Positions 36,570-45,507 of a stretch of 64,000 bases of DNA are shown here, piece by piece. The number at the start of each line of letters is the position of its first letter. Positions within the stretch are counted from its first letter, which is position 1. Source of the DNA: Neotabrizicola shimadae (GTDB taxonomy: Bacteria > Pseudomonadota > Alphaproteobacteria > Rhodobacterales > Rhodobacteraceae). A program made the position numbers and the translations under genes. The notes beneath the pieces were generated by a model. It saw nothing but the letters and a program-made list of their open reading frames with translations. It searched no databases and was not told the origin of the DNA. The stretch covers positions 3,044,001-3,108,000 of the forward strand of contig NZ_CP069370.1 in assembly GCF_019623905.1 (NCBI RefSeq), written 5' to 3'.

Positions 36570-37616
36570 TCAGGCGGTGAAGAAGCTGAACTCCATCGCG
36601 TGGTGATAGCGCTGGCCGGGGTCCAGCCGCGCTTGCGGGAATTGCAGGTTGTTGGGGCTGCAAGGGAAATACTGCGTCTCCAGCGTCAGCCCGGCAAAGC
36701 GGCCATAGCTGCCGCCCCCCTTGGCCGGCACGGGCGCGTTCATCTGGCCACACGTGTAGATCTGCACGCCCGGCTGGTTGGTGGCCAGCCGCAACCCGCG
36801 CCCCGACACCGGGTCGACCACCTCGGCACACAGGTGCAGGCTGTGCCCGGCCGGCTCGCCCGACAGGCACCAGTTGTGGTCATATCCCGCCGTCATCGAC
36901 GGATCCGCCAGCAGCGCCTCGGCCAGACGGCGTTTCTGGCGGAAGTCGAAGGCCGTGCCCTCGACCCGGCAGATCTCGCCGGTCGCCAGCAGGTCGGCGG
37001 TGACGGGCGTGTAGAAATCGGCCGCCACCCGCATCTCGTGCCCCAGGACCGACCCGGCATCGTGGCCAGCCAGATTGAAATAGGCATGGTTGACCATGTT
37101 CATGACGGTCGGCCGGTCGGTATCGGCCTCAAGCACGATCTCCAGCCGGTCATCTCGGGTAAACCGGTAGGTGGCATTCAGCGTGGCATGGCCCGGAAAA
37201 CCCATCTCACCATCAGGCGAACTGGCGGCAAAGCTCACCTCTTCGGGCGTATTGGAGGTGATCGACCACAGCTTGCGGTCGAAGCCCTCGCGCCCGCCAT
37301 GCAGCGTGTTCGGCCCCTCGTTGCGGTCCAACTGCACAAGTGCGCCGTCCAGCAGGAACCGCCCGCCCGCGATGCGATTGGCATAGCGCCCGCAGGTCGC
37401 GCCGAAATAGGTGGGGTAGGCCAGGTAATCCTCAATCCGGTCATGCCCCAGCACGACGTCGGCCAGCTTCCCCTGCCGGTCGGGTATGTGCAGCGACACC
37501 AGCCGCGCGCCCCAGGGCGTGACCGTGGCCGTCAGCCCGCCGGGCGAGGAAATTGCCAGCAGCGGCACGACATGCCCGCCGACCGTCCCGAAATCCGCGG
37601 TGCCCATGGCTGTCAT
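36570..37616 (-). CDS. galM: Aldose 1-epimerase (galactose mutarotase)
   Basis: A 348-residue mutarotase interconverting alpha- and beta-hexoses. The beta-sandwich family motifs FGATCGRYANRI, NEGPNTLHGG (active-site His), VNHAYFNLAG (second His) and the general-base Glu in the C-terminal LTLETQYFP are present. AGGGAGGG six bases before the ATG fixes the start. It could feed the galactose-type pathway at 57929-61080, which lies 20 kb away, or general sugar use. Confidence 0.94.
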   Translation of the reverse strand: MTAMGTADFGTVGGHVVPLLAISSPGGLTATVTPWGARLVSLHIPDRQGKLADVVLGHDRIEDYLAYPTYFGATCGRYANRIAGGRFLLDGALVQLDRNEGPNTLHGGREGFDRKLWSITSNTPEEVSFAASSPDGEMGFPGHATLNATYRFTRDDRLEIVLEADTDRPTVMNMVNHAYFNLAGHDAGSVLGHEMRVAADFYTPVTADLLATGEICRVEGTAFDFRQKRRLAEALLADPSMTAGYDHNWCLSGEPAGHSLHLCAEVVDPVSGRGLRLATNQPGVQIYTCGQMNAPVPAKGGGSYGRFAGLTLETQYFPCSPNNLQFPQARLDPGQRYHHAMEFSFFTA

Positions 37617-37680
37617 GTCCGTCCCTCCCTGACGCTGCGGGCCAAGACATCGCCCCTTCGGCGCGGCAGGTCAACCAAGG

Positions 37681-38613
37681 TCAGAACGCCACCTGATCCC
37701 CGCCCTTCAGCCCGAGCATCTCGCGCGCCTCGTCGGGCGATGCCACCTCGCATCCCAGATCCTCGACGATGCGGCGGATCTTGGTGACCTGCTGGGCGTT
37801 GCTCGTCGCAAGCTGCCCGCGAGAGATGAAGAGGGAATCCTCCAGCCCAACCCGCACATTGCCGCCCATCTGGCTGGCGGTGGTTGCCAGGCTCATCTGC
37901 GCCCCGCCCGCGCCAAGCACCGACCAGCGGTAGTCCTCTCCGAACAGCCGGTCGGCGGTGCGTTTCATGAAGACCAGGTTGTCCACCTCCGGCCCGATGC
38001 CCCCCAGGATGCCGAAGATGAACTGGATGAAGATCGGCGCCTTGAAGAGGCCAATGTCCATGCAGAAGCGCAGGTTGTAGAGGTGGCCGACATCATAGCA
38101 TTCGTGTTCGAACTTGATCCGGTGCGGCGCCAGCGCCCTCGCCACCGTCTCGATGTCGCGGAAGGTGTTGCGGAAGATATAGGTGTCGGAATTGGCGACA
38201 TAATCCTTCTCCCAGTCGAACTTCCAGCTGTCGTAGCGGCTGGCCAGCGGGTGGAAGGAAAAGTTCATCGACCCCATGTTCAGGCTGCACATCTCGGGGC
38301 TGAAACGCAGCGCCGGGGCGATCCGCTCCTCGATGCTGTTCTTCAGGCTGCCTCCGGTCGAGATGTTCACCACCGCCCCGGTCGCCTGCTTGATGCGCGG
38401 CAGGAAGGCCGCGAAGGCATCGGGGTCGATGGTCACGCCGCCATCCTCGGGCCGCCGGGCGTGCAGGTGCAGGATCGCCGCCCCCGCCTCGGCCGCGGCA
38501 ATGGCCTGCCCGGCGATGTCGTCGGCCGTATAGGGCAGCGCGTCCGACATTGTGGGCGTGTGGATCGCGCCCGTCACGGCGCAGGTGATGATCGTCTTCG
38601 GGCGCTTGGCCAT
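37681..38613 (-). CDS. BKACE family beta-keto acid cleavage enzyme
   Basis: A 310-residue TIM-barrel zinc enzyme (DUF849/BKACE) that condenses a beta-keto acid with acetyl-CoA and cleaves it to acetoacetate and a new acyl-CoA. The zinc ligands are in ILHLHARRPEDG; TGGSL and the ECYDVGHLYN stretch with its acidic residue are typical. Family substrates include 3-keto-5-aminohexanoate and dehydrocarnitine. It follows the LIV-type permease gene livM by 85 bases on the same strand and may be the last gene of the IclR-linked operon. A UUCG-capped hairpin (38626-38639) precedes its ribosome binding site. Confidence 0.92.
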   Translation of the reverse strand: MAKRPKTIITCAVTGAIHTPTMSDALPYTADDIAGQAIAAAEAGAAILHLHARRPEDGGVTIDPDAFAAFLPRIKQATGAVVNISTGGSLKNSIEERIAPALRFSPEMCSLNMGSMNFSFHPLASRYDSWKFDWEKDYVANSDTYIFRNTFRDIETVARALAPHRIKFEHECYDVGHLYNLRFCMDIGLFKAPIFIQFIFGILGGIGPEVDNLVFMKRTADRLFGEDYRWSVLGAGGAQMSLATTASQMGGNVRVGLEDSLFISRGQLATSNAQQVTKIRRIVEDLGCEVASPDEAREMLGLKGGDQVAF

Positions 38614-38698
38614 GTGCTCTCTCCCGGCGCCGAAGCGCCCTTCCTCTTTGCTGCGAATACTCCGGAGGTGCGGGAGCCGGCCCCCGCCTTCTGCGCCT

Positions 38699-39709
38699 TC
38701 AGCCCTCGGGTCGGCCGATCCCCTGCACCCGCCGGCTCAGCGGAAACAACTCCGCCCCCGTGCGCGCCCGGATCAGGCCCCAAAGCCCCGTCGGTGCCTT
38801 CAGCATCACGCCAATCGCCACCACACCAAGCGCGATCAGGTAGATGGTCCCCATCTCGGCCATGGTCTCGCGCAGGGCAAAGAACAGAAGCGTCCCGATG
38901 ATCGGGCCTTCTAGCGTGCCGATCCCGCCGATCACCACGATGAAGATGACGAAGGCCGTCCAGTCATTGGCCGAAAAGGCCGCGTCCGGCGAAATCCTCA
39001 GCTTCTGCAGGAAGATCAGCCCGCCCACCAGCGACGTCAGCCCGGCGGTGACGACATAGACGAAGAACTTCGTCCGCCAGATGTCGATCCCCAGGCTCCG
39101 CGCCGCCAGTTCGTTGTCGCGGATCGCGGTCAGTGCCAGCCCGCGGCGCGACCGCAGGATCAGGAACACCGTGCCCACCGTCAGAACCATCACGCCAAGC
39201 GCCAGCCAGTAGGCCATCGCCTCGCGCAGGTCGCGGCTGTCGGCCAGCGATTTCACGATGTCCGCAGGCAGGCTCGCCCCCGACCCTCCGCCAAGCGCCG
39301 GGGTCTGGGCTGCGACCAGCCGGAACACCTCGGCCACCACCCAGGTGCCGATGGCGAAATAGGCGCCGCGCAGCCGGAAGATCAGCATCGCCACCGGCAC
39401 CGCCACCAGCGCCCCGGCCACCGCCGCCAGCGGCAGCGCCACCAGAACCGGAACGCCCGCCAGCATCGCCAGCGCGAAGAAGCCATATCCGCCAAAGCCG
39501 ACATAGGCCTGCTGCCCGACGGAAACCAGCCCGGCATAGCCCGCCAGAAGGTTCCACAGCGTCGCCAGCGAGACATAAAGGTAGATCTCGCCCATCAGCC
39601 GCAGGTCGGCCCGGCTGGCCCACCAGGGCGCCGCCACCAGAACCAGAAGCACGACAAGCCCCACCGCCATGGCGGCCTTCGATATGGAGGAAGAGCGCGT
39701 GACCCGCAT
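38699..39709 (-). CDS. livM: LIV-type ABC transporter permease
   Basis: A 336-residue inner-membrane permease with about nine helices and the EAA-like ANDWTAF/GGIGTLEGP region of the HAAT (branched-chain amino acid) family. Last permease of a complete livKGFHM-like set. The name indicates family only: such systems also import aromatic acids, urea and others, and the surrounding catabolic genes suggest an organic acid. It starts four bases after the livH stop. Confidence 0.9.
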   Translation of the reverse strand: MRVTRSSSISKAAMAVGLVVLLVLVAAPWWASRADLRLMGEIYLYVSLATLWNLLAGYAGLVSVGQQAYVGFGGYGFFALAMLAGVPVLVALPLAAVAGALVAVPVAMLIFRLRGAYFAIGTWVVAEVFRLVAAQTPALGGGSGASLPADIVKSLADSRDLREAMAYWLALGVMVLTVGTVFLILRSRRGLALTAIRDNELAARSLGIDIWRTKFFVYVVTAGLTSLVGGLIFLQKLRISPDAAFSANDWTAFVIFIVVIGGIGTLEGPIIGTLLFFALRETMAEMGTIYLIALGVVAIGVMLKAPTGLWGLIRARTGAELFPLSRRVQGIGRPEG

Positions 39710-39713
39710 CGGC

Positions 39714-40586
39714 TCAGCCCTCCATCTTCGGGAACAGCCCGCGCGGGCGGATCGCCAGGATCAGAAGAAACACCAGATGCCCGGCCAAGAGTTGCAGGCT
39801 GGGGTGGATCTGCCCGCCCACCGCCTGCGCCACGCCCAGGATCACCCCGCCCGCCAGCGTGCCCCACAGGTTGCCAAGCCCGCCGATGATGACGGCTTCA
39901 AATCCGAAGATCAGCCGGCTACCCCCGATCGACGGGTCGAACGAGGTGCGGATCCCAAGGAACACCCCAGCGATCCCCGTCACCGCCAGCGACAGGGCCA
40001 TCGCCAGCGCAAAGACATGCGCCCGGTTCAGCCCCATCAGCTGCGCCACGTCCTGCCGGTCCGAAGTCGCGCGGAACGCCCGGCCAAGCGCCGTGCGGTA
40101 GAACATCCATTGCAGCCCCGCGATCACCGCCACCGCGGTCACGAACATCAGAAGCGGCAGCACGCCGATGGTCAGCCCGCCTGCGCTCAGGCTCGCCGTT
40201 TCCAGCGCTCCCGCCTGCAACTTTTGCGGATCGGCCGAAAAGCCCATCAACAACCCGTTCTGGATGATGACCGACAGGCCAAAGGTCACCAGAAGCGGCG
40301 GCAGGATGTCGTCGCCCATCGTCCTGTTCAGGATGCCCCGTTGCAGCGCATAGCCGATCCCGGCCATCGCCGGCACCACCAGCACCAACGCCAGCAGCGG
40401 ATGAATCCCCAGCCCGGCCGAGATCACCAGCCCCAGATAGGCCGCCAGCACGATCAGGTCGCCATGCGCGATGTTCACCAGCCGCATCACGCCGAAGATC
40501 AGGCTCAGACCCGCCGCGAACAGCGCGTAAAGCCCCCCCAGAAGCGTGCCTTGCAGGATTGCGTTCAGCCATTCCATGAGCGTCAC
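39714..40586 (-). CDS. livH: LIV-type ABC transporter permease
   Basis: A 290-residue permease of the LivH type, about eight membrane helices, beginning MTLMEWLNAILQGTLLGG with the typical ALFAAGLSLIFGVMR and VNIAHGDL motif. Start is a GTG at 40586 overlapping the livF stop (GTGA), so translation is coupled. Pairs with the LivM-type subunit to form the channel. Confidence 0.92.
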   Translation of the reverse strand: MTLMEWLNAILQGTLLGGLYALFAAGLSLIFGVMRLVNIAHGDLIVLAAYLGLVISAGLGIHPLLALVLVVPAMAGIGYALQRGILNRTMGDDILPPLLVTFGLSVIIQNGLLMGFSADPQKLQAGALETASLSAGGLTIGVLPLLMFVTAVAVIAGLQWMFYRTALGRAFRATSDRQDVAQLMGLNRAHVFALAMALSLAVTGIAGVFLGIRTSFDPSIGGSRLIFGFEAVIIGGLGNLWGTLAGGVILGVAQAVGGQIHPSLQLLAGHLVFLLILAIRPRGLFPKMEG

Positions 40587-41287
40587 ATTCCGAAATAGGC
40601 GCGGCTGATCTCGTCGCGCGACACGGTGTCGGACCGTCCCTCAAGCGAGACTCGCCCTTCCTGCAGGCAATAGACGCGGGCCGTCACCGACAAGGCCTTG
40701 GCGATGTCCTGCTCCACGATCACCGCCGCCATGCCCTGCCCCACGATGCCGGGCAGCGCGTCGTAGATCTGCTTGATGATCACCGGGGCCAGGCCAAGGC
40801 TGATCTCGTCCATCAGGATCAGCTCGGGGTTCGACATCAGCGCCCGCCCGATGGCGACCATCTGCTGCTGACCGCCCGAAAGCGAGGTGGATTGCTGGTT
40901 CCGCCGTTCCTTCAGGATCGGGAACAGCTCATAGACGCGGCCCAGGTTCCACGGCCCCCTGCGCCCCAGCTGGCCGCCGATGATGAGGTTTTCCTCTACC
41001 GACAGCGAGGGGAACAGAAGCCGCCCCTCGGGCACCAGCGCGATGCCAAGCGCCGCCACCTGGTCGGCGCGCAGCCGGCCGATGGGCTGGCCCTTCCACA
41101 AAATCGACTCGGGCGCGTTGCGGATCAGCCCGGCGATGGACCGCATCAGCGTGGTCTTTCCCGCGCCATTGGCGCCGATGATGGCGACAACCTCGCCCTC
41201 GTTCACATGGGCGGTCACGCCGTACAGCGCCTGGAAATCGCCGTATCGGGCATCAAGCCGGTTCAGGGACAGCACGGGGTCAGGCAT
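40583..41287 (-). CDS. livF: LIV-type ABC transporter ATPase
   Basis: A 234-residue ATPase: Walker A GANGAGKTT, signature SLSGGQQQM, Walker B LILMDE, H-loop region VIVEQD. LivF type by length and by the ending YFGM. Overlaps the end of livG by eight bases. Confidence 0.93.
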   Translation of the reverse strand: MPDPVLSLNRLDARYGDFQALYGVTAHVNEGEVVAIIGANGAGKTTLMRSIAGLIRNAPESILWKGQPIGRLRADQVAALGIALVPEGRLLFPSLSVEENLIIGGQLGRRGPWNLGRVYELFPILKERRNQQSTSLSGGQQQMVAIGRALMSNPELILMDEISLGLAPVIIKQIYDALPGIVGQGMAAVIVEQDIAKALSVTARVYCLQEGRVSLEGRSDTVSRDEISRAYFGM

Positions 41288-42008
41288 CGGCCTCGATCCC
41301 CAGATAGATCTCCTTCACCTCGCGGCTGGCCATGATCGCGTGTGGCTCGCCCTCGGCGATCTTGCGACCGAAGTCGATGACGATCAGCCGGTCCACAACC
41401 GCCAGAAGGGCGTGAACCACATGCTCGATCCACACGATGGACACGCCGGTCGCCCGCACGTCGCGGATGGTGGCCACCAGCGAATGGCACTCCGCCTCGG
41501 TCAGACCGCCTGCGATCTCGTCCAGCAATAGAACCTTGGGCCGCGCGCACAGCGCCCGCGCCAGTTCCAGCCGCTTGCGCTCCAGAAGGGTCAGCCCCTT
41601 GGCCAGCACATTGGCCTTGGGCAACAGCCCGGTCCGGGCCAGCACGTCCAGGCAGGTCGCCTCGGCCTTCGCGCCCCGCTCTCCGGCGCCCTGCGTTGCG
41701 GCCACCAGCGCATTCTCGAACACCGTCATGCCGCCAAAGGGCTGCGGCACCTGAAAACTGCGGGCAATCCCCGCCCGGCAGCGCCGCGCCGCGGGCCAGC
41801 CCGTCACGTCCTGGCCGTCAAACCAGATGCGCCCGGCATTGGGCGCCACCGTACCCGTGACAAGGTTGAACATCGAGGTCTTGCCCGCCCCGTTCGGCCC
41901 GATCACGCCAAGCGCCTCGCCGGCCTGCAAGGACCAGCTCTGCGCATCGGCCACCACGACCGCGCCATAGGACTTGGTGACCCCGTCCAGCCTCAGAACC
42001 TCTGTCAT
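41280..42008 (-). CDS. livG: LIV-type ABC transporter ATPase
   Basis: A 242-residue ATPase: Walker A GPNGAGKTS, signature region in the family-typical degenerate form (LTLLERKRLELARAL rather than LSGGQ), Walker B VLLLDEIAGGL, H-loop IEH. LivG type. Separated from the binding-protein gene by 63 bases that contain a strong hairpin (42031-42055). Confidence 0.93.
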   Translation of the reverse strand: MTEVLRLDGVTKSYGAVVVADAQSWSLQAGEALGVIGPNGAGKTSMFNLVTGTVAPNAGRIWFDGQDVTGWPAARRCRAGIARSFQVPQPFGGMTVFENALVAATQGAGERGAKAEATCLDVLARTGLLPKANVLAKGLTLLERKRLELARALCARPKVLLLDEIAGGLTEAECHSLVATIRDVRATGVSIVWIEHVVHALLAVVDRLIVIDFGRKIAEGEPHAIMASREVKEIYLGIEADA

Positions 42009-42030
42009 CGCCCTGCCCTGCCTTCCTTGT

Positions 42031-42055
42031 CCCGCCCCGACACTGCCGGGGCGGG
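42031..42055 (-). promoter_or_regulatory. Hairpin between substrate-binding protein gene and livG
   Basis: CCCGCCCCG, seven bases, CGGGGCGGG: a perfect 9-bp stem, 22 bases before the livG ATG, no T-run. In ABC operons such hairpins protect the binding-protein mRNA and lower downstream expression; that role is inferred here. Confidence 0.55.
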
Positions 42056-42071
42056 CCTTCGTCTCGTCCGA

Positions 42072-43343
42072 TCAGGACAGAAGCTGCAGCGTGCCGCCCA
42101 CGGGAATTTCCGGCGCCTGCACGTTGGTGGTGATCACCAGTTCCAGCTTGTCAGCCGGCTTCTGCCACTGGCCCGCGACCAGCGGCGTCTTGGACACGTT
42201 GGCCACCGGGCCGGTTGCCCAGTCGATCTTGCCCACCATGGTCGGCAGCGCGGTGGTGCGGATCGCCTCGACCAGCGCGTCGGGGTCCTCGACATCGGCG
42301 GCGCGCTTGATCACGTCGTTCACCACCTCGAACAGCGCATGGCGGAAGCCGATGGGCTGGGTCCAGGGCTTGCCGGTCGCGGCGGTATAGCCGTCAGCCA
42401 GCTGCTTGCAGCTTTCCCCGGTGATCGAGGACTTGAACGGATGGTTCGGCGACCACCAGATTTCCGAGGTCAGCCCGACACCCCGATCGCCCAGGCCTTC
42501 GACCGCCGAGGGGAAGAGAAGCGCCTTGCCGATGGTCACGACCTTGGGCTTGAACCCCTGCTGCCCGGCCTGAGCCCAGAAGGTTCCGAAGTCCGGCGGG
42601 ATCATCACGCCGGTCACAATCTCGGCCCCGCCATCCTTGAAGGCGTTGATATAGGACGAAAAATCGTTGTTCATCGGCTCGTAGCGGCCGGGGTCGATCA
42701 GGGTAAAGCCCTTTTCCGCCAGCGGTCCGGGGAAGCCGAGCTTCGCATCGCCCCAGGCATTGCCGTCGGCATCGTTCGGGAACAGCCCGCCCACCGTCTT
42801 CTTCACCCCGGCCTGGTCCCACAGGGCGGTGAAGTTGGCGATCACGTCCTCCAGCCCCCAGAAGAAGTGATAGGTGTATTCGAAGGGCTTTTCCGGATTG
42901 CCGCCGCGCCCGAAGAAATAGGGCTGCCAGGGGCAGTCGGTGGTGATGCAGGGCGTGCCGTTCAGCTCGGCCTGGTCGGCCACCGGGTTGGTGGTGTCGG
43001 GGGTGGCCGCGCCGGTCAGGATGTCGACCTCGTCCTCCAGGATCAGTTGGCTCGCCACTTCCGCCGCCCGGTTCGGGTTCGACTGGCTGTCGCGCTTGAT
43101 GATCTCGATCATCCAGGTCTTGCCGTTGTTCTCGATCCCCCCGGCCAGAGCCTTGTTGATGCCCTCGATGATGAAGTCATCCGCCTCGCCAAAGCCGGCC
43201 AGCGGCCCGGTCGCCGGGCTGACATAGCCGATCTTCAGGGTCGGTGTCTGGGCATAGGCGCGGGTGGCGCGCAGGATGGCGGGGGCCGCGACCAGCGCCG
43301 AGGCCCCGGCCAGGAACTGCCGGCGGTTCGTCTGTTTCGTCAT
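42072..43343 (-). CDS. Periplasmic substrate-binding protein of the LIV-type transporter
   Basis: A 423-residue type I periplasmic binding protein with a twin-arginine-like signal (RRQFLAGASALVAAPA, cleavage near residue 31). The mature part starts LKIGYVSPATGPLAGFGEAD, typical of branched-chain amino acid/amide binding proteins, with ligand-site features TTDCPWQPY and TGVMIPPDF. It defines transporter specificity, which is unknown; aromatic or short-chain organic acids fit the adjacent genes. Confidence 0.9.
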   Translation of the reverse strand: MTKQTNRRQFLAGASALVAAPAILRATRAYAQTPTLKIGYVSPATGPLAGFGEADDFIIEGINKALAGGIENNGKTWMIEIIKRDSQSNPNRAAEVASQLILEDEVDILTGAATPDTTNPVADQAELNGTPCITTDCPWQPYFFGRGGNPEKPFEYTYHFFWGLEDVIANFTALWDQAGVKKTVGGLFPNDADGNAWGDAKLGFPGPLAEKGFTLIDPGRYEPMNNDFSSYINAFKDGGAEIVTGVMIPPDFGTFWAQAGQQGFKPKVVTIGKALLFPSAVEGLGDRGVGLTSEIWWSPNHPFKSSITGESCKQLADGYTAATGKPWTQPIGFRHALFEVVNDVIKRAADVEDPDALVEAIRTTALPTMVGKIDWATGPVANVSKTPLVAGQWQKPADKLELVITTNVQAPEIPVGGTLQLLS

Positions 43344-43388
43344 CTGTCTTCCTCCCTGTTCCGGCGCGTGGCTTCGCGCCCGTTTCCC

Positions 43389-44309
43389 TCAGTCCAGTAT
43401 CGTGTCGAGCTTCCGCAGGTGGCGCACCACCTTCTCCCGCACCGCCTGCGCCTCCTCCGGCGACCAGCGGCGGAAGCCCTCTCCCGATTTCATGCCCAGG
43501 CGGCCCTCAGCCACCATCGCCTGCAACAGCGGCGACGGCCCCCGTCGCGCCTCCAGGTCGGCCAGCACCGTGTTGTGGATGTCCAGCGTCAGATCCGTGC
43601 CCACCAGATCGGCATTTTCCAGCGGCCCCAGCACCGCCAGCCTGCGCCCGAAGCTCGCCTTGATCACCGTGTCCACCGCCTCGGCATCGCAGATGCCGCG
43701 CTCCACCAGGCTGATCGCCTCGCGCCACAGCGCGTGCTGCAGCCGGTTGCCGATGAAGCCCGGCACGTCCCTCTCCACCCGCACCGGCGTCTTGCCGGCA
43801 TCGGCCAGCAGCGCCATCGTGGCCGCCATCGCCGCCTCGCTGGTCCATTCCGTGCGGATCACCTCCACCAGCGGGATCAGGTGCGGCGGGTTCCACCAAT
43901 GCGTACCAAGCGCCCGGCCCTTAAGCCGCAGCCCGCCCATGATCTCGGTGATCGGCATGACCGAGGTGTTCGAGGCCAGGATCGCCCCCTCCGGCGCATG
44001 GGCCTCGACCTCGGCGAAGAGCGCCTGCTTCAACGCCATCTTTTCCGGCGCCGCCTCGAAGACGAAGGCCGCACCGTGCACCGCACCCGCGACGGAATCG
44101 AACACCTCGATCCGCTTCAGCGCCTTTGCGACGCCCGCCTCGTCCACGCCCATCAGCTTCAGGCTGGCCGCAATGCGCCCCGCCACCGCCGCCCGCGCCT
44201 CGGGCACGGGGTCGGTGATGGCCACATACTGCCCCGCCCGCGCCAGGGTCAGCGCGATGCCGTGGCCCATCAGCCCCGCCCCCAGAACCGCGATCTGCTG
44301 GTTCTTCAT
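43389..44309 (-). CDS. 3-hydroxyacyl-CoA dehydrogenase family protein
   Basis: A 306-residue NAD-dependent dehydrogenase of the 3HCDH family. N-terminal Rossmann motif GAGLMGHGIA, catalytic-region SNTSVMPITEI, GTHWWNPPHLIPLVE (catalytic His region) and the C-terminal helical domain GRLGMKSGEGF. Small soluble relatives include carnitine dehydrogenase and L-gulonate dehydrogenase, so the substrate need not be a CoA ester. Next to BKACE in function: a 3-hydroxy acid could be oxidised here and the beta-keto acid cleaved by BKACE. ATG at 44309. Confidence 0.88.
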   Translation of the reverse strand: MKNQQIAVLGAGLMGHGIALTLARAGQYVAITDPVPEARAAVAGRIAASLKLMGVDEAGVAKALKRIEVFDSVAGAVHGAAFVFEAAPEKMALKQALFAEVEAHAPEGAILASNTSVMPITEIMGGLRLKGRALGTHWWNPPHLIPLVEVIRTEWTSEAAMAATMALLADAGKTPVRVERDVPGFIGNRLQHALWREAISLVERGICDAEAVDTVIKASFGRRLAVLGPLENADLVGTDLTLDIHNTVLADLEARRGPSPLLQAMVAEGRLGMKSGEGFRRWSPEEAQAVREKVVRHLRKLDTILD

Positions 44310-44313
44310 CCCC

Positions 44314-45108
44314 TCATCCCGCCGTATAGCCGCCGTCGGCATAAAGGATATGCCCGGTGTAGAAGTCGCTCGCCTTCGAGGCCAGGAACAGAAGCGGCCC
44401 CGCTAGGTCCTCCGGCTCGCCCAGACGTCCCTTCGGCACCCGCGCCAGGAACCCGGTCCGCACCGCCTTGGCGTTGTCCGTCTCCTCGAACATCCAGGCC
44501 GTCAGGGGCGAGCGGAACACCGTGGGCGCGATCGCGTTCACCGTGATCCCCGTTGGCCCCAACTCGCAGCCAAGCGCCTTGGTGATCCCGTCCACCGCCG
44601 CCTTGCTGGCGCAATAGGCCGTGTATCCCGCCGGATGCCCCAACAGCCCCCGGGCCGAGGAGACCAGCACGATCTTGCCGCCCTCGCCCTGCGCCTTCAT
44701 CTGCCGGGTCGCCGCCCGCGCCAGAAGCCAGCTTTGCGTGACATTGGCATCCATCACCGAAAGAAAGGTCTCAGGCGCCATCTCGTCGATCTTGGCGACC
44801 TTGTTCATGCCGCTCGCCACCACCAGGATGTCCAGCCGCCCGAAGGCCTGCACCGCCGCGGCCACCAGCGCGTCGCAGGCCGCCTCGCTGTCGGGGCGGG
44901 CATTCACCTCCACCACCTCGGCGCCGCCCTCGCGGCATTCCCCGGCGATCCCGGCCAGTTCCGCCGCCTTGCCCGCCGCCAGCACCAGCTTGCAGCCCGC
45001 GCCGCCCAGCACCCGCGCCGCCACCGCGCCAAAGGCGCCCGAGGCACCGGTGACCAGCGCCACCTTGCCGGCCACGTCGAACATCTTCATCGGATCGGGC
45101 AGCGTCAT
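44314..45108 (-). CDS. Short-chain dehydrogenase/reductase
   Basis: A 264-residue classical SDR: cofactor loop VTGASGAFGA, a Ser in VLVSSARG, catalytic YCASK, and the C-terminal DGGYTAG. NAD(P)-dependent alcohol/ketone oxidoreductase of unknown substrate. The ATG at 45108 overlaps the cupin gene stop by ATGA; the frame upstream of it is a shadow within the cupin gene. Member of the cyclase-cupin-SDR-dehydrogenase-transporter operon. Confidence 0.9.
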   Translation of the reverse strand: MTLPDPMKMFDVAGKVALVTGASGAFGAVAARVLGGAGCKLVLAAGKAAELAGIAGECREGGAEVVEVNARPDSEAACDALVAAAVQAFGRLDILVVASGMNKVAKIDEMAPETFLSVMDANVTQSWLLARAATRQMKAQGEGGKIVLVSSARGLLGHPAGYTAYCASKAAVDGITKALGCELGPTGITVNAIAPTVFRSPLTAWMFEETDNAKAVRTGFLARVPKGRLGEPEDLAGPLLFLASKASDFYTGHILYADGGYTAG

Positions 45109-45455
45109 GCCGGCACCTTCGGCGGATAGGGGATCACCACCACCATCTTGCAGACATGGTTGCCCCGGTTGACGATCTCGCGCACCTCGCCCGGCGCGAT
45201 GGTGCAGCTGTCCATCTGCCCCAGCACCGCCTCCTGGCCGCCTGCGATGACGGTCATCTCGCCCTCCAGCACCAGATAGACCTTCTCGAACGGGGTCGAA
45301 TCCGGCCCCGCCCCGCCGCCTGGAAGGAACTGCGAATAGCCGAGCCACTGGTTGACCGGCCCGCCCTCCTCGAACCCCTGAAGCCGCAGCCCCACCACGC
45401 CCCGGTGATTGGGCGCCTCATAGGGCTTCGCTTCCGAAAACCGCTTCACCAGCAT
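45105..45455 (-). CDS. Small cupin-domain protein
   Basis: A 116-residue single cupin with FEKVYLVLEGEMTV (motif 1, lacking the usual His pair) and APGEVREIVNRGNHVCK (motif 2). It may bind a small acid or act as an isomerase/lyase; incomplete metal ligands argue against a dioxygenase. GGGAGGAA precedes the ATG at 45455. Coupled to the SDR gene by a four-base overlap. Confidence 0.85.
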   Translation of the reverse strand: MLVKRFSEAKPYEAPNHRGVVGLRLQGFEEGGPVNQWLGYSQFLPGGGAGPDSTPFEKVYLVLEGEMTVIAGGQEAVLGQMDSCTIAPGEVREIVNRGNHVCKMVVVIPYPPKVPA

Positions 45456-45507
45456 GGGACGTTCCTCCCGTCCTTCCCTTTGGTCCAGATACCCCTCGCC
45501 GCCACCG

